64,000 nucleotides of DNA, taken from NCBI RefSeq assembly GCF_002899825.2, contig NZ_PPED02000001.1:1426001-1490000 (forward strand). Direction: 5' to 3'. The notes beneath the pieces are model-generated. The model ran no database searches. It was not told the DNA's origin and was given only the letters and a program-made list of their open reading frames with translations. Shown piece by piece: positions 36,517 to 44,530 of this stretch. This DNA is from Chryseobacterium phosphatilyticum. Its GTDB lineage: Bacteria; Bacteroidota; Bacteroidia; Flavobacteriales; Weeksellaceae. The translations under genes were made by a program, and so were the position numbers. Every line of letters begins with the position of its first letter. Within the stretch, counting starts at the first letter, position 1.

Positions 36517-37245
36517 TTATTTCTTTTGTACTTCTGAGATGGCATCGGCAATTCCTCCGCCTGCAGTTTCAAAGAAGGCAGGGCCAGCCAGCAGATATAC
36601 TTTTTCCAGTTTTTTTGTGGTGGATAGTTTGTGATCTTTCAGATAATTTTCTGCGCGGTTGGCATGAACAATTCCTTTGACTACATTTCCGGCTACCAAA
36701 GCGGTCGGAGAATCTATCCCAGCATCTTTCAGGTCACTGGCAAAGGCAAAATTCGTAACGCCTAATCTCATAGCTTCACGGGCTGCCACTTCTCCTACGG
36801 ATGTCATCAGATCAGGGGTAAATTTATTGCGATCGCCTAACCCGATCAGCAGTAATTTTTTGGCAGACATAGATCCTGCCGGAGGAGTGATGAGAATCGT
36901 TTCCAGGGAGTGTCCCTGAAATTGTCCGGATTTTCTGATGTTGGTCAATTCCCCTTTTAATGCATCATCCAGATGCACCAGTCCGTTGACTTTCGCTGGA
37001 AGTGCCTGTGCACTATGGATATCGCCTTCTGTGTATTCAAACACACAAGCCACCTGGAGTTGTGCATCGGCTGATGAAGGTCCCTGCACCAATCCGATCA
37101 TAGAGATTCCGTCTACAGATCCCCAGTTTTTGGAAGTTCCGACCGCCGTTGTCTTGGCAGGAATTGCAGTGGTTGCTTGTGCGAGTGTGATGGTTGAGAA
37201 TGCTAAAGCAGCAATTACCAGTGATTGTTTTAGTATATTTTTCAT
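36517..37245 (-). CDS. Secreted stand-alone M17 leucyl aminopeptidase N-terminal domain protein
   Basis: The ATG at 37245 gives 242 residues with a signal peptide (MKNILKQSLVIAALAFSTITLAQ). The open frame extends 21 residues further upstream but those are polar. The rest matches the macro-like N-terminal domain of M17 aminopeptidases (LVHLDDALKGELTNIRKSGQFQGHSLETILITPP, KLLLIGLGDRNKFTPDLM, VGEVAAREAMRLGVTNFAFAS). The catalytic metal-binding C-terminal domain is missing, and no sign of it follows in other frames. So it cannot be a peptidase. It has its own TACCTTTG promoter and is not part of the porin operon. Its function is unknown. Confidence 0.8.
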   Translation of the reverse strand: MKNILKQSLVIAALAFSTITLAQATTAIPAKTTAVGTSKNWGSVDGISMIGLVQGPSSADAQLQVACVFEYTEGDIHSAQALPAKVNGLVHLDDALKGELTNIRKSGQFQGHSLETILITPPAGSMSAKKLLLIGLGDRNKFTPDLMTSVGEVAAREAMRLGVTNFAFASDLKDAGIDSPTALVAGNVVKGIVHANRAENYLKDHKLSTTKKLEKVYLLAGPAFFETAGGGIADAISEVQKK

Positions 37246-37305
37246 GTGATTTATTTTTTGTTGTTTGTTACGAGATGCGGAGTGCGAGTTGCTTGCTATT
37301 TTTTT

Positions 37306-37313
37306 CAAAGGTA
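37306..37313 (-). promoter_or_regulatory. -7 promoter box (TACCTTTG) of the M17 N-terminal domain gene
   Basis: An exact TAnnTTTG match on the minus strand lies about 60 bases upstream of the ATG at 37245. Confidence 0.5.
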
Positions 37314-37401
37314 GTTTCTGTGCTGGAAAGGTGCATTGATGTGGGATAGTTGTTCAATTTATTTTCAAATTATCTCATTTTCAAATTCCCCATGTTTATT
37401 T

Positions 37402-38769
37402 TTAAAATTTAAATACTATTCTGGAGTTGATAAAAAGTCCGTCTTTAGGATTTTCTATTACATCATTAATGAAGGCTCCTGTATTGAAGTACTGAATTCC
37501 GGTATTAAAGGTTAAAAATGAATTGATCTTATAATTAAAACTTCCCAGAAAAGCAGTTCCTATATATTTCTTTTTTGATCCTGATGATGGCAGATTCAAT
37601 GTTCCGCTGGGTCTGTAAATTCCGTCCTGATTTGAATACCTCCAGTTGAAAACCAGATCTGCCTGAACGGTTATTTTGTCACTCAGATCAACGGTTGCGT
37701 AGGGATGAATATCAATTAAATTGACAGGACCGATCTGAGGATTGAATCCAAAATATCCACCTTTTGGATAGAGAGGATTAAATGTTCCTAATTTTCCGTC
37801 TCCTTTGTCCCTATCTCCTGAGATATAATCATTCCTGAGATTAATTGTAGGGTTCCCTTTTACATTTTCAAACATATATCCGATATCTGCAGAAGCTGTC
37901 CATGCGCTTATATTTCCCTTATTAAAATGACCGAACTGATAGGCTGCTTCAAAATTATATATAAAACCTCCTCCATATCTAAAGAATCTTCCTCCCAGCG
38001 TGTGCCTGTTTTCATCTGAAATTCCATCTTCAAAACGTACATCTTTTCTGTGAATTCCCAAATAATACAGCTCCAGGTTTCCCCTTTTGGGAATGATCAA
38101 AGTGTTATAACTTCCCCACAGGTTAATCGATTTTGAAGATGTGTTGTCAAATGCTCCCGGACTGATTTCGCTGGCAGCCATCATAAAGGCGTCTGATCTG
38201 AAATTTCCTCTTTTGTACATGAATTTCAATCCATCGAAATAGAGTCTTAAATTCGGGCCCTCTCTCACTGAAATCAGTCTTCCACTTCCATAATCAAGCT
38301 CCTGTCTTCCTGCACGAACGGTTAATTTTTCCTTTTCATCTTTTATCAGATCTACGTCAATAAAGAGATTCTGAACATTCAAATGATCTTCATCAATAGG
38401 TCTCGGTCCGTTTTTTCGTCCATTTTCCCAGGCACTTCTCAACTGCCCGAAAATTCTTACCCGTGAACCCAAATGCAGATCAGCATGCAGAGTATACCTC
38501 TGGATCAAAAAAGGATTGCTTCCAATTCCCATTCTGCCCCAATCCTCATTATTAAAATCCACGAATTCAGCTCTTGCTTCTCCTCCCAATGACAGATATT
38601 TGTTTTTATTATCAGAAAGCGGTATGTATTTTATTGAATTATAAAAAGTCTTTGCAGAATCTTTGTACGAAGTATAATCTTCATCAAACCTCATCAGCTT
38701 AAACTGAGCTGAAAACCGGGTCGGTAAAAGCAGCTGCAAAAACAATACAATGATAATCAGGTTTCTCAT
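37402..38769 (-). CDS. Alginate export (AlgE-like) family outer membrane porin
   Basis: The 455-residue protein has a signal peptide (residues 1-21). It then follows the alginate_exp family pattern: YLSLGGEARAEFVDFNNEDWG, QRYTLHADLHLGSRVRIFGQLRSAW, LTVRAGRQELDYGSGRLISVREGPN and a final strand ending FKF. These are typical of 18-strand porins. The gene overlaps the DoxX gene by 4 bases and closes an operon that runs from pirin. The transported compound is unknown. Alginate is a family name only, because no alginate genes lie nearby. Confidence 0.85.
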   Translation of the reverse strand: MRNLIIIVLFLQLLLPTRFSAQFKLMRFDEDYTSYKDSAKTFYNSIKYIPLSDNKNKYLSLGGEARAEFVDFNNEDWGRMGIGSNPFLIQRYTLHADLHLGSRVRIFGQLRSAWENGRKNGPRPIDEDHLNVQNLFIDVDLIKDEKEKLTVRAGRQELDYGSGRLISVREGPNLRLYFDGLKFMYKRGNFRSDAFMMAASEISPGAFDNTSSKSINLWGSYNTLIIPKRGNLELYYLGIHRKDVRFEDGISDENRHTLGGRFFRYGGGFIYNFEAAYQFGHFNKGNISAWTASADIGYMFENVKGNPTINLRNDYISGDRDKGDGKLGTFNPLYPKGGYFGFNPQIGPVNLIDIHPYATVDLSDKITVQADLVFNWRYSNQDGIYRPSGTLNLPSSGSKKKYIGTAFLGSFNYKINSFLTFNTGIQYFNTGAFINDVIENPKDGLFINSRIVFKF

Positions 38770-39209
38770 GATGTCAATTTCCTTATATAATAATCCACAG
38801 AATATTTACCCGCCCCTACGAATAACAAAAACAAATAACACAGACTGTACATAAACGGGGTATCTTTCACCAGCAATGCATCATTCCAATGAAGGACAAA
38901 ATATCCCGTAAGAGTCACTGCCAAAATAGGCAGTACTGCAATTCTTGTGAAAAATCCAAAGATGACAAATACCGGAAACACAAGGTTGGCTGCGTCTGCA
39001 AAAAGATTGTTGAATGCTTCAGGAAGATGTAATGGATTGGGAACCTGCTCTGCTTCGGAAACACCCACTCCTATTTTTTTCAAGCCATGGGCTACCATTA
39101 ATTCTGCTGAAAGTAATATTCTGAAGATTAAAAGTGCAATATCGGTTAGCTTTCCTGCTGGATTGGTATTGGTGATGACATGGATGAGTTTTTTCATGAC
39201 TTTATTCAA
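38766..39209 (-). CDS. DoxX family membrane protein
   Basis: The 147-residue protein has four membrane segments and the DoxX pattern: IALLIFRILLSAELMVAHGLKKIG at residues 21-46 and FPVFVIFGFFTRIAVLPILAVTLTGYFVLHWND farther on. DoxX proteins in bacteria take part in thiol/redox stress at the membrane. It overlaps the porin gene by 4 bases and follows the amidohydrolase gene in the same operon. The first ATG is used, but a second, four codons in (MKKLIHV), is equally good. Confidence 0.82.
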   Translation of the reverse strand: MNKVMKKLIHVITNTNPAGKLTDIALLIFRILLSAELMVAHGLKKIGVGVSEAEQVPNPLHLPEAFNNLFADAANLVFPVFVIFGFFTRIAVLPILAVTLTGYFVLHWNDALLVKDTPFMYSLCYLFLLFVGAGKYSVDYYIRKLTS

Positions 39210-39307
39210 GTTTTAACTTTTTTGTGTGCTGGGATGATTGGCCGTCCCGCCAAGGAATGGTAATATTTCTTCCTTTGCTGGTGAAGTTTGGAGGATTATT
39301 TTTTTTC

Positions 39308-41080
39308 TTATTTTGTTTGATAACCTCCGTAATATTTAACCGGTGACCAATCTGGGATAACGGGAAGTTTTGCGGGAGCGGCTGTCTTGTATGTATCATC
39401 GCCATAGACCACTTTTCCGTCAACGATAGTCAGTTTTGAAGTAATGGTTTTAATCTCTTCATCATTGACCGTAAAATAATCTTTATCCAAAATAGTAAGG
39501 TCTGCAAAATATCCTTTTTGAATTCTTCCTTTCTCATAATCTTTGATCAGTTCATACCCGCTATAAGTAGATAATGATAAGGCCGTTTTTCGGTCCAGAA
39601 CATTTTCTTTACCCATCACCTGATTTCCGCCAATGGTTTTTCCTGTAGTAATCCAGTATAAAGCAATCCATGGATTATAGCTGGCTACTCTTGTTCCGTC
39701 TGTGCCCAATCCCACAGGGATTCCCATTTCAAGCATCTTTTTTACGGGAGGGGATGCTAAGGCAGGCTTTTTACCATATCGGTGAATAAAGCTTTCTCCC
39801 TGATAAGCCATTCTGTGCTGAATGGCAATACCTCCGCCTAATGCTTTAATCCTTTTCATATTTTCCTCAGTCACAGTCTCTGCGTGGTCAATAAACCATA
39901 CCAAACCATTCAGAGGTGTTTCTTTATTGACTTCTTCGATGACATTCAAAAATCTGGTAATACTTTCATTATACGTCGCATGAATTCTGAAAGGCCATTT
40001 ATTTTTTACCAGAAGACTTACCACATCTTTCATATTTTTTTCCATTGTTGCGGGAAGTTCCGGTCTTGGAAAAAGAAAATTCTCAAAATCGGCTCCGTCG
40101 GACACAAGATTTTCTCCTCCACCATTCACATGATAATCAATTTCATTGAAATCATTGTGACCATGATCGTCAATCTCTACCATCCCTATCCATTTGGTAT
40201 AATCTGCCAGTTCTGTTCCTTTCTTCTGAGCAAACAGATAATATGGCAAACGAACTGTTATTTTCCCTTCTTTGTTCAACCGATCGGTAGTTCCATAATC
40301 ATCCGGAAAATTCTGAAAGCCTCCTCCGGCATCCATTACAGCTGTTACTCCTAACCGGTTCAGTTCTGTCATGTATTGAAGGGTAGAATTTATTTTTTCA
40401 TCATCTTTTAACTCCGGTAATTTTGCCAGGGTAGAATAAAGGATAAATGCATTGGGTTCTGCAACCAGTAAACCGGTAGGATCTCCGTTGTTATCTTTTT
40501 CAATTAATCCCTGGGCAGGATTAGGAGTATCTCCGTTGATATTGAGTTCCTTGACACCCGCTTTATTCAACCATGCTTTTCCATAGAGATACATGATGAA
40601 AGTGGGTACATTTCCTGTAGCCTCATTAATTTCTGCCAGGGTAGGCAGTCTTTTTTCTTCAAACTGATATTCGTTCCAGCCACCGATCACTCTCACCCAC
40701 TGCCCTTTTGGAGTTCTCTGAGCCTGTTCTTTCAACATTTCCAAAGCTCTTTTTAAAGATTTCACCCCATCCCAACGAAGTTCCGTATTGTAGAAACGGC
40801 CACCACGGATCACATGGAGGTGACTGTCAAACAACCCGGGAATCACCCTGTTTCCTTTAGCATCAATTAATTTTGTGTTGTTTCCTTTTAATTTTAAAAC
40901 CTGAGCATTCGTTCCTGTCTGAAGAATTTTATGATCCTTTATTGCCACGGCCTGTACTTCGGAATTATGATGATCCATTGTACTAATCTTGCCATTGGTA
41001 ATAATCATATCTGCTTTTTGGGCATGTAAGAACCCTGCTCCAATCGTTGCAGAAAGTATAAGTATATTCAGTCGTTTCAT
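39308..41080 (-). CDS. Secreted amidohydrolase family protein (YtcJ-like)
   Basis: The 590-residue metal-dependent hydrolase has a signal peptide ending near residue 20. The metal motif FDSHLHV (His87, His89) is followed by domains typical of the YtcJ group: VRVIGGWNEYQFEEKRLP, NRLGVTAVMDAGGG, WFIDHAETVTEENMKRIKALGGGIAIQHRM and GLGTDGTRVASYNPW. It ends with ADLTILDKDYFTV and a C-terminal metal-site strand. Known relatives cleave amides or cyclic amides. Most of the group are of unknown substrate. It is part of the pirin-to-porin operon. Confidence 0.86.
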   Translation of the reverse strand: MKRLNILILSATIGAGFLHAQKADMIITNGKISTMDHHNSEVQAVAIKDHKILQTGTNAQVLKLKGNNTKLIDAKGNRVIPGLFDSHLHVIRGGRFYNTELRWDGVKSLKRALEMLKEQAQRTPKGQWVRVIGGWNEYQFEEKRLPTLAEINEATGNVPTFIMYLYGKAWLNKAGVKELNINGDTPNPAQGLIEKDNNGDPTGLLVAEPNAFILYSTLAKLPELKDDEKINSTLQYMTELNRLGVTAVMDAGGGFQNFPDDYGTTDRLNKEGKITVRLPYYLFAQKKGTELADYTKWIGMVEIDDHGHNDFNEIDYHVNGGGENLVSDGADFENFLFPRPELPATMEKNMKDVVSLLVKNKWPFRIHATYNESITRFLNVIEEVNKETPLNGLVWFIDHAETVTEENMKRIKALGGGIAIQHRMAYQGESFIHRYGKKPALASPPVKKMLEMGIPVGLGTDGTRVASYNPWIALYWITTGKTIGGNQVMGKENVLDRKTALSLSTYSGYELIKDYEKGRIQKGYFADLTILDKDYFTVNDEEIKTITSKLTIVDGKVVYGDDTYKTAAPAKLPVIPDWSPVKYYGGYQTK

Positions 41081-41139
41081 TATAGTGATATTTAGGGTAA
41101 AGAAAAGCGGCAGTTGCAGGAATCTGCCGCAGTTTATTC

Positions 41140-41829
41140 TTAGTGTTTCAGCATTTCCTGAGCATATTGAATTCCGATACCATAAGCTCCTCCGTATTTT
41201 TTCATCAAATCATTCACCGGCTTATAAGTTTCTTTTCTAGCCCAGTCTCTCTGAAGTTCCAATACATACTGAACAGAAGTGATCGGGTGCGCTCCTGCCT
41301 GAACCATACGGGTTAAAGACTGATCATGAGCCTCTTTTGAAATATCTCCTGAAGCATCTGTTACCACATACACGTCATAACCTTCGTCAATAGCTGATAG
41401 TACAGGACCCACAATACATACACTCGTCCACAATCCTGCAAAGACCAGTTTCTTTTTATTTTTTCCCGTAATGGCTTTGTGAGCATTAGCATCTTCCCAG
41501 GTATTCATTGTTGTTCTGTCAACATACCCACTTGTCGCCTGAGGATATACCTCGGAGATCTCAGGAAAAACAGGTCCGGCAAATGATTTCTCTGCCACTG
41601 TAGTTACTACTGTCGGAATGTTAAAAATCTTTGATCCTCCTGCTACCAACGCTACATTATTTCTCAGCTCTTCCATGCTGATGCTCTTTGTTGCAAAAGC
41701 CATCTGCCCTTCATGATCAATCAATACTAATGCATGGTTTGTGGGATTTAATAATGCTTTTCCCGGATTTTGAGCCGTTGCGGTTAAGGATAATAAACCG
41801 GTAACAAGTGATAGAATTAATTTTTTCAT
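41140..41829 (-). CDS. Secreted isochorismatase family (YcaC-like) cysteine hydrolase
   Basis: The 229-residue protein has a signal peptide (residues 1-20). It then shows the hydrolase core: HALVLIDHEGQMAF with Asp38, RTTMNTWED near 105-113, and LVFAGLWTSVCIVGPVLSAIDEGYDVYVVTDASGD with the nucleophile Cys138. The phrase order matches YcaC-like hydrolases of unknown substrate. Export is unusual for this family. It is the second gene of the operon, 40 bases after pirin, and 59 bases before the amidohydrolase. Confidence 0.86.
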   Translation of the reverse strand: MKKLILSLVTGLLSLTATAQNPGKALLNPTNHALVLIDHEGQMAFATKSISMEELRNNVALVAGGSKIFNIPTVVTTVAEKSFAGPVFPEISEVYPQATSGYVDRTTMNTWEDANAHKAITGKNKKKLVFAGLWTSVCIVGPVLSAIDEGYDVYVVTDASGDISKEAHDQSLTRMVQAGAHPITSVQYVLELQRDWARKETYKPVNDLMKKYGGAYGIGIQYAQEMLKH

Positions 41830-41869
41830 AATATAAAATTTACATGTTGTTTTTTGAATTAAATTGTTT

Positions 41870-42745
41870 TTATAGTGTCATTGGTACTTCCATAAGAAGG
41901 ATTTCTGTACCATCCTGTATTGATTTAATAGTAAAATCTTTGATATCCCAAACTCCGAAGCCGTCTCTTTCTTCTACGATCTGACCTCCGATTTCCGCAC
42001 TTCCTTTGATCATAAAAACATATACTCCGTTGCCTTTTTTATTAATGGTATAAAGAGTTTCTAAGTCTTTATCAAAAGTTCCGAGATGAAACCACGCGTC
42101 CTGATGAATCCAAACGCTTTCATCATTGGCATTGGGGGAAAGGATCTGCTGAAATTGGTTTTGTCCTTTGCTTTTATCTAAAGTAATCTGGTCGTATCGG
42201 GGACTTACATTTCTTTTGTTCGGGTACACCCAGATTTGAAGGAATTTTACCTGCTGGTCACTATTTTTATTGAACTCACTGTGCATAATTCCTGTTCCGG
42301 CACTCATTACCTGAATATCTCCACTTTTAATAATGGCCGTATTTCCCATGCTGTCTTTATGCTCAAGATCTCCTTCCAAAGGAATACTTATGATTTCCAT
42401 ATTATCATGAGGATGGGTTCCGAAACCTCTTCCTGCTTCCACTTTATCATCGTTCAGAACTCTTAACACTCCAAAGTGCATTCTCTCAGGATTATGGTAA
42501 TTGGCAAAACTGAAAGTATGATTGCTTACTAACCATCCGTGGTCGGCCTTCCCTCTGGAATCGGCCTTATGAAGGACAGAATTTTCTTTAATTTTTGATT
42601 CTGTATTGGGCAAATGATTGTATCCTATCGGCTCCAGAGGTTCAATTTCGTCGATTTCATTTTTCATTGCACTTGCCAGAGAAGCTGATGCTACAAACAT
42701 TCCTGTTCCCAATAAACCTTTTTTTAAAAAATCTTTTCTGTCCAT
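41870..42745 (-). CDS. Pirin family protein with Tat-like leader
   Basis: The 291-residue bicupin starts MDRKDFLKKGLLGTGMFVASASLASA. This looks like a Tat or signal leader, although only one arginine precedes the DFL segment. The first cupin has the metal-ligand set FGTHPHDNMEIISIPLEGDLEH (His-x-His, Glu, His), followed by VMSAGTGIMHSEFN. Pirins act as quercetin 2,3-dioxygenases or as redox sensors. The promoter carries the shared ATTTAACTAGTTTAAT site and drives a six-gene operon that ends with the porin. Confidence 0.85.
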   Translation of the reverse strand: MDRKDFLKKGLLGTGMFVASASLASAMKNEIDEIEPLEPIGYNHLPNTESKIKENSVLHKADSRGKADHGWLVSNHTFSFANYHNPERMHFGVLRVLNDDKVEAGRGFGTHPHDNMEIISIPLEGDLEHKDSMGNTAIIKSGDIQVMSAGTGIMHSEFNKNSDQQVKFLQIWVYPNKRNVSPRYDQITLDKSKGQNQFQQILSPNANDESVWIHQDAWFHLGTFDKDLETLYTINKKGNGVYVFMIKGSAEIGGQIVEERDGFGVWDIKDFTIKSIQDGTEILLMEVPMTL

Positions 42746-42777
42746 ATCGAGCTATTATTTGTTTGATTTTGATGTGA

Positions 42778-42825
42778 CAAATTTATTGAGACCGAAAACC
42801 CTGTGCATTTAACTAGTTTAATAAA
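42778..42825 (-). promoter_or_regulatory. Promoter and Crp/Fnr-type operator of the pirin operon
   Basis: On the minus strand the palindrome ATTAAACTAGTTAAAT (plus strand 42807-42822) is followed, after 25 bases from AAACTAGTT, by TAAATTTG (42778-42785), a perfect -7 box. If the box spans -11 to -4, the palindrome is centred at -40.5, the place of a class II activator. The same arrangement occurs at two other promoters. Confidence 0.75.
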
Positions 42826-42854
42826 TGATGATTTCGGAAAATTCATTTGTAAAC

Positions 42855-43247
42855 TCATACCGTTGCAATGATTTTAATTTCAACAAGCTGTTCCGGCAAT
42901 GCTAGTCCGCTTACTCCTATCATTGTACTGGCTACAGTTTTAGGATTATCATAAAATTCTGTTTTGAAATTTTTTCTCACTTCAAATGCTGCTGTCATAT
43001 CCATTGCATAAATCACTTCTTCCACCACATTTTCCATGGTCATATCATATCTTGACAATAATTCTTTGATATTTGTATAGGTTTGTTTCATCTGCGCTTC
43101 CATTCCTTCTAACAATTCACCTTCTTTGTTATGACCCAATTGACCAGAAATCCAAACCGTATTCCCTTTTTTTACCGCTTGTGCATATCCGTAAATATTT
43201 TCCCAAGGCATTCCAAAGCCTTCTGCTGTTTTATTTTCCTGTGACAT
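42855..43247 (-). CDS. RidA/YjgF family protein lacking the deaminase arginine
   Basis: The 130-residue protein has the family core: GMPWENIYGYAQAVKKGNTVWISGQLGHN and then a helix with QMKQTYTNIKELLSRYDMTMENVVEEVIYAMDM. In RidA the conserved Arg near position 105 (for example 'PRDGVQIEI') is needed for imine deamination. Here the same strand is GLALPEQLVEIKI, with no Arg. It is therefore one of the YjgF paralogues without known activity. It is a single gene with the shared operator and promoter directly upstream. Confidence 0.85.
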   Translation of the reverse strand: MSQENKTAEGFGMPWENIYGYAQAVKKGNTVWISGQLGHNKEGELLEGMEAQMKQTYTNIKELLSRYDMTMENVVEEVIYAMDMTAAFEVRKNFKTEFYDNPKTVASTMIGVSGLALPEQLVEIKIIATV

Positions 43248-43272
43248 TTTTTTATTTTTTAAATTAATAAGG

Positions 43273-43320
43273 CAAATGTAGAACAGATAGAAATCTTAAA
43301 AATTTAACTAGTTTAATAAA
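43273..43320 (-). promoter_or_regulatory. Promoter and Crp/Fnr-type operator of the RidA-like gene
   Basis: The palindrome ATTTAACTAGTTTAAT (43302-43317) lies 25 bases from a perfect -7 box, TACATTTG on the minus strand (43273-43280). The spacing is identical to the pirin and dioxygenase promoters. Confidence 0.75.
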
Positions 43321-43444
43321 ACACTTCCTGCAAAAAAAAATGCCGGATACAAAAGTATCCGGTAGTGTGATTATAGATAAATGTAAAATGTAAGTAGCCT
43401 GTTCTTTTTTGAAATGAAAGAAAGGGTTCTTAAAACCTGAGAGA

Positions 43445-44029
43445 TTACTTCTCCTTTGAAGCAAGACGTTTTCTGATCGTGCTTACAAATTCTTTTGAAA
43501 CCCCAAGGTAGGAAGCGATATAGTATTGTGCTACTCTTTGCGGGATTGAAGGATATACTTTAATAAATTCAAGATATCTGTCTGATGCTGTTTTTGAGAT
43601 GGTGTTTACCAAACGCTTCTGAAGGGTTGCCAGATTCCTCTGAACAAGCATTCTGAAAACCCTTTCAAATTTTGGTATCTCATGTAAGAGTTTTTCTTTG
43701 GTGGTAGGATTCAACATATAAATTTCTGAATCTTCCAGAGTTTCAATAAATACGTTGGAAGGTTTTTGCTCCTGAAAAGATGCGATATCGCTGATCCACC
43801 AGTCTTCAATAGCAAACAAAAGGGTCACTTCGGAACCATCATCATCCAGACAATACATTCTCACACATCCTTTATGAATATATCCTTCAAACTGGCAAAT
43901 TTCTCCTTCTCTTAATAAAATGGTTTTCTTAGGAAATGCCTGACAAACCAATAAGTCAGTAAAAATTTTTTCTTCTTCAGGAGTGATGGTGATGAACCGG
44001 CCAATATTTTTGATGATATTTTCAAACAT
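43445..44029 (-). CDS. Crp/Fnr family transcriptional regulator
   Basis: The 194-residue protein has an N-terminal cyclic-nucleotide-binding-like domain (LREGEICQFEGYIHKGCVRMY, then EDSEIYMLNPTTKEKLL). A C-terminal winged helix follows with VAQYYIASYLGVSKEFVSTIRKRL. It lacks the conserved Arg of true cAMP sites and has no cysteine cluster like Fnr, so the signal is not cAMP or a 4Fe-4S cluster. It is a Bacteroidetes-type regulator of unknown input. It lies in the same direction just upstream of the RidA-like gene. It is the obvious candidate to bind the ATTTAACTAGTTTAAT sites. Confidence 0.86.
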   Translation of the reverse strand: MFENIIKNIGRFITITPEEEKIFTDLLVCQAFPKKTILLREGEICQFEGYIHKGCVRMYCLDDDGSEVTLLFAIEDWWISDIASFQEQKPSNVFIETLEDSEIYMLNPTTKEKLLHEIPKFERVFRMLVQRNLATLQKRLVNTISKTASDRYLEFIKVYPSIPQRVAQYYIASYLGVSKEFVSTIRKRLASKEK

Positions 44030-44040
44030 AAAAATTAAGT

Positions 44041-44352
44041 TTACTCCCGCAAATTAGGAAAAAGACTGTAAACTTCATTCTTCAGAAGCCCACTTCCTCC
44101 TCCATAATGGTCGATAACTTTAACTTCTTTGTCTAAACCGTTACAGAATATTTTAATCTTCTCCTCGAATTCATCTTCTAAACCGGAGCTTAACAGTACA
44201 ATATCTACCTTATTTTGTTGGATGTACTCATAGCAGAAATTTTCATCGGTTTGCACATTGGCAGTCCAGCCTTCATTATTCTCGATCACTCTTTTTAAAA
44301 CATCGAGGATTTCCTTGTTTTTTCCGATTACTAAAAAATGTAGTGTATTCAT
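44041..44352 (-). CDS. Degenerate response-regulator-receiver-like protein
   Basis: The 103-residue protein looks like a receiver (CheY) fold. MNTLHFLVIGKNKEILDVLKRVIENN at the start and VDIVLLSSGLEDEFEEKIKIF at the phospho-acceptor strand fit the pattern, but the usual phospho-Asp is a Ser and the Lys-containing loop is altered. It should not accept a phosphate. It is the gene just upstream of the Crp/Fnr regulator, 11 bases away, and probably shares its transcript. It may be a protein partner or a regulatory stub. The assignment to the receiver fold is tentative. Confidence 0.6.
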   Translation of the reverse strand: MNTLHFLVIGKNKEILDVLKRVIENNEGWTANVQTDENFCYEYIQQNKVDIVLLSSGLEDEFEEKIKIFCNGLDKEVKVIDHYGGGSGLLKNEVYSLFPNLRE

Positions 44353-44354
44353 AA

Positions 44355-44530
44355 GGTTTGTTGGTTAATGGTTGCTGGATATTGGTTGCTAGGTATTGGT
44401 TGCTAGATTCTAGTTGTTAGATTTTAGTTTCCGGTTGAGGGTATGTAGAATTAAGTTGTTTAAAGATGACAAGAATTTCAACTTCTCACTTAGGTTCACT
44501 TTCAATTTTCAACTCTCAATTTTCAACTTT
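44355..44530. repeat. Low-complexity and tandem repeat stretch
   Basis: Degenerate tandem units of about 13 bases (TTGGTTGCTGGATA-, TTGGTTGCTAGGTA-, TTGGTTGCTAGATT-like) run from 44363 to about 44425. A second family follows: TTTTCAACTCTCAATTTTCAAC (about 44503-44526), reaching the stop codon of the antiporter. The same TTTTCAA family recurs inverted after the antiporter start. Confidence 0.6.

Noticed and set aside
39884-40354. 156-codon open frame on the + strand inside the amidohydrolase gene
   Set aside because: Antisense shadow with low-complexity Phe/Ile content.
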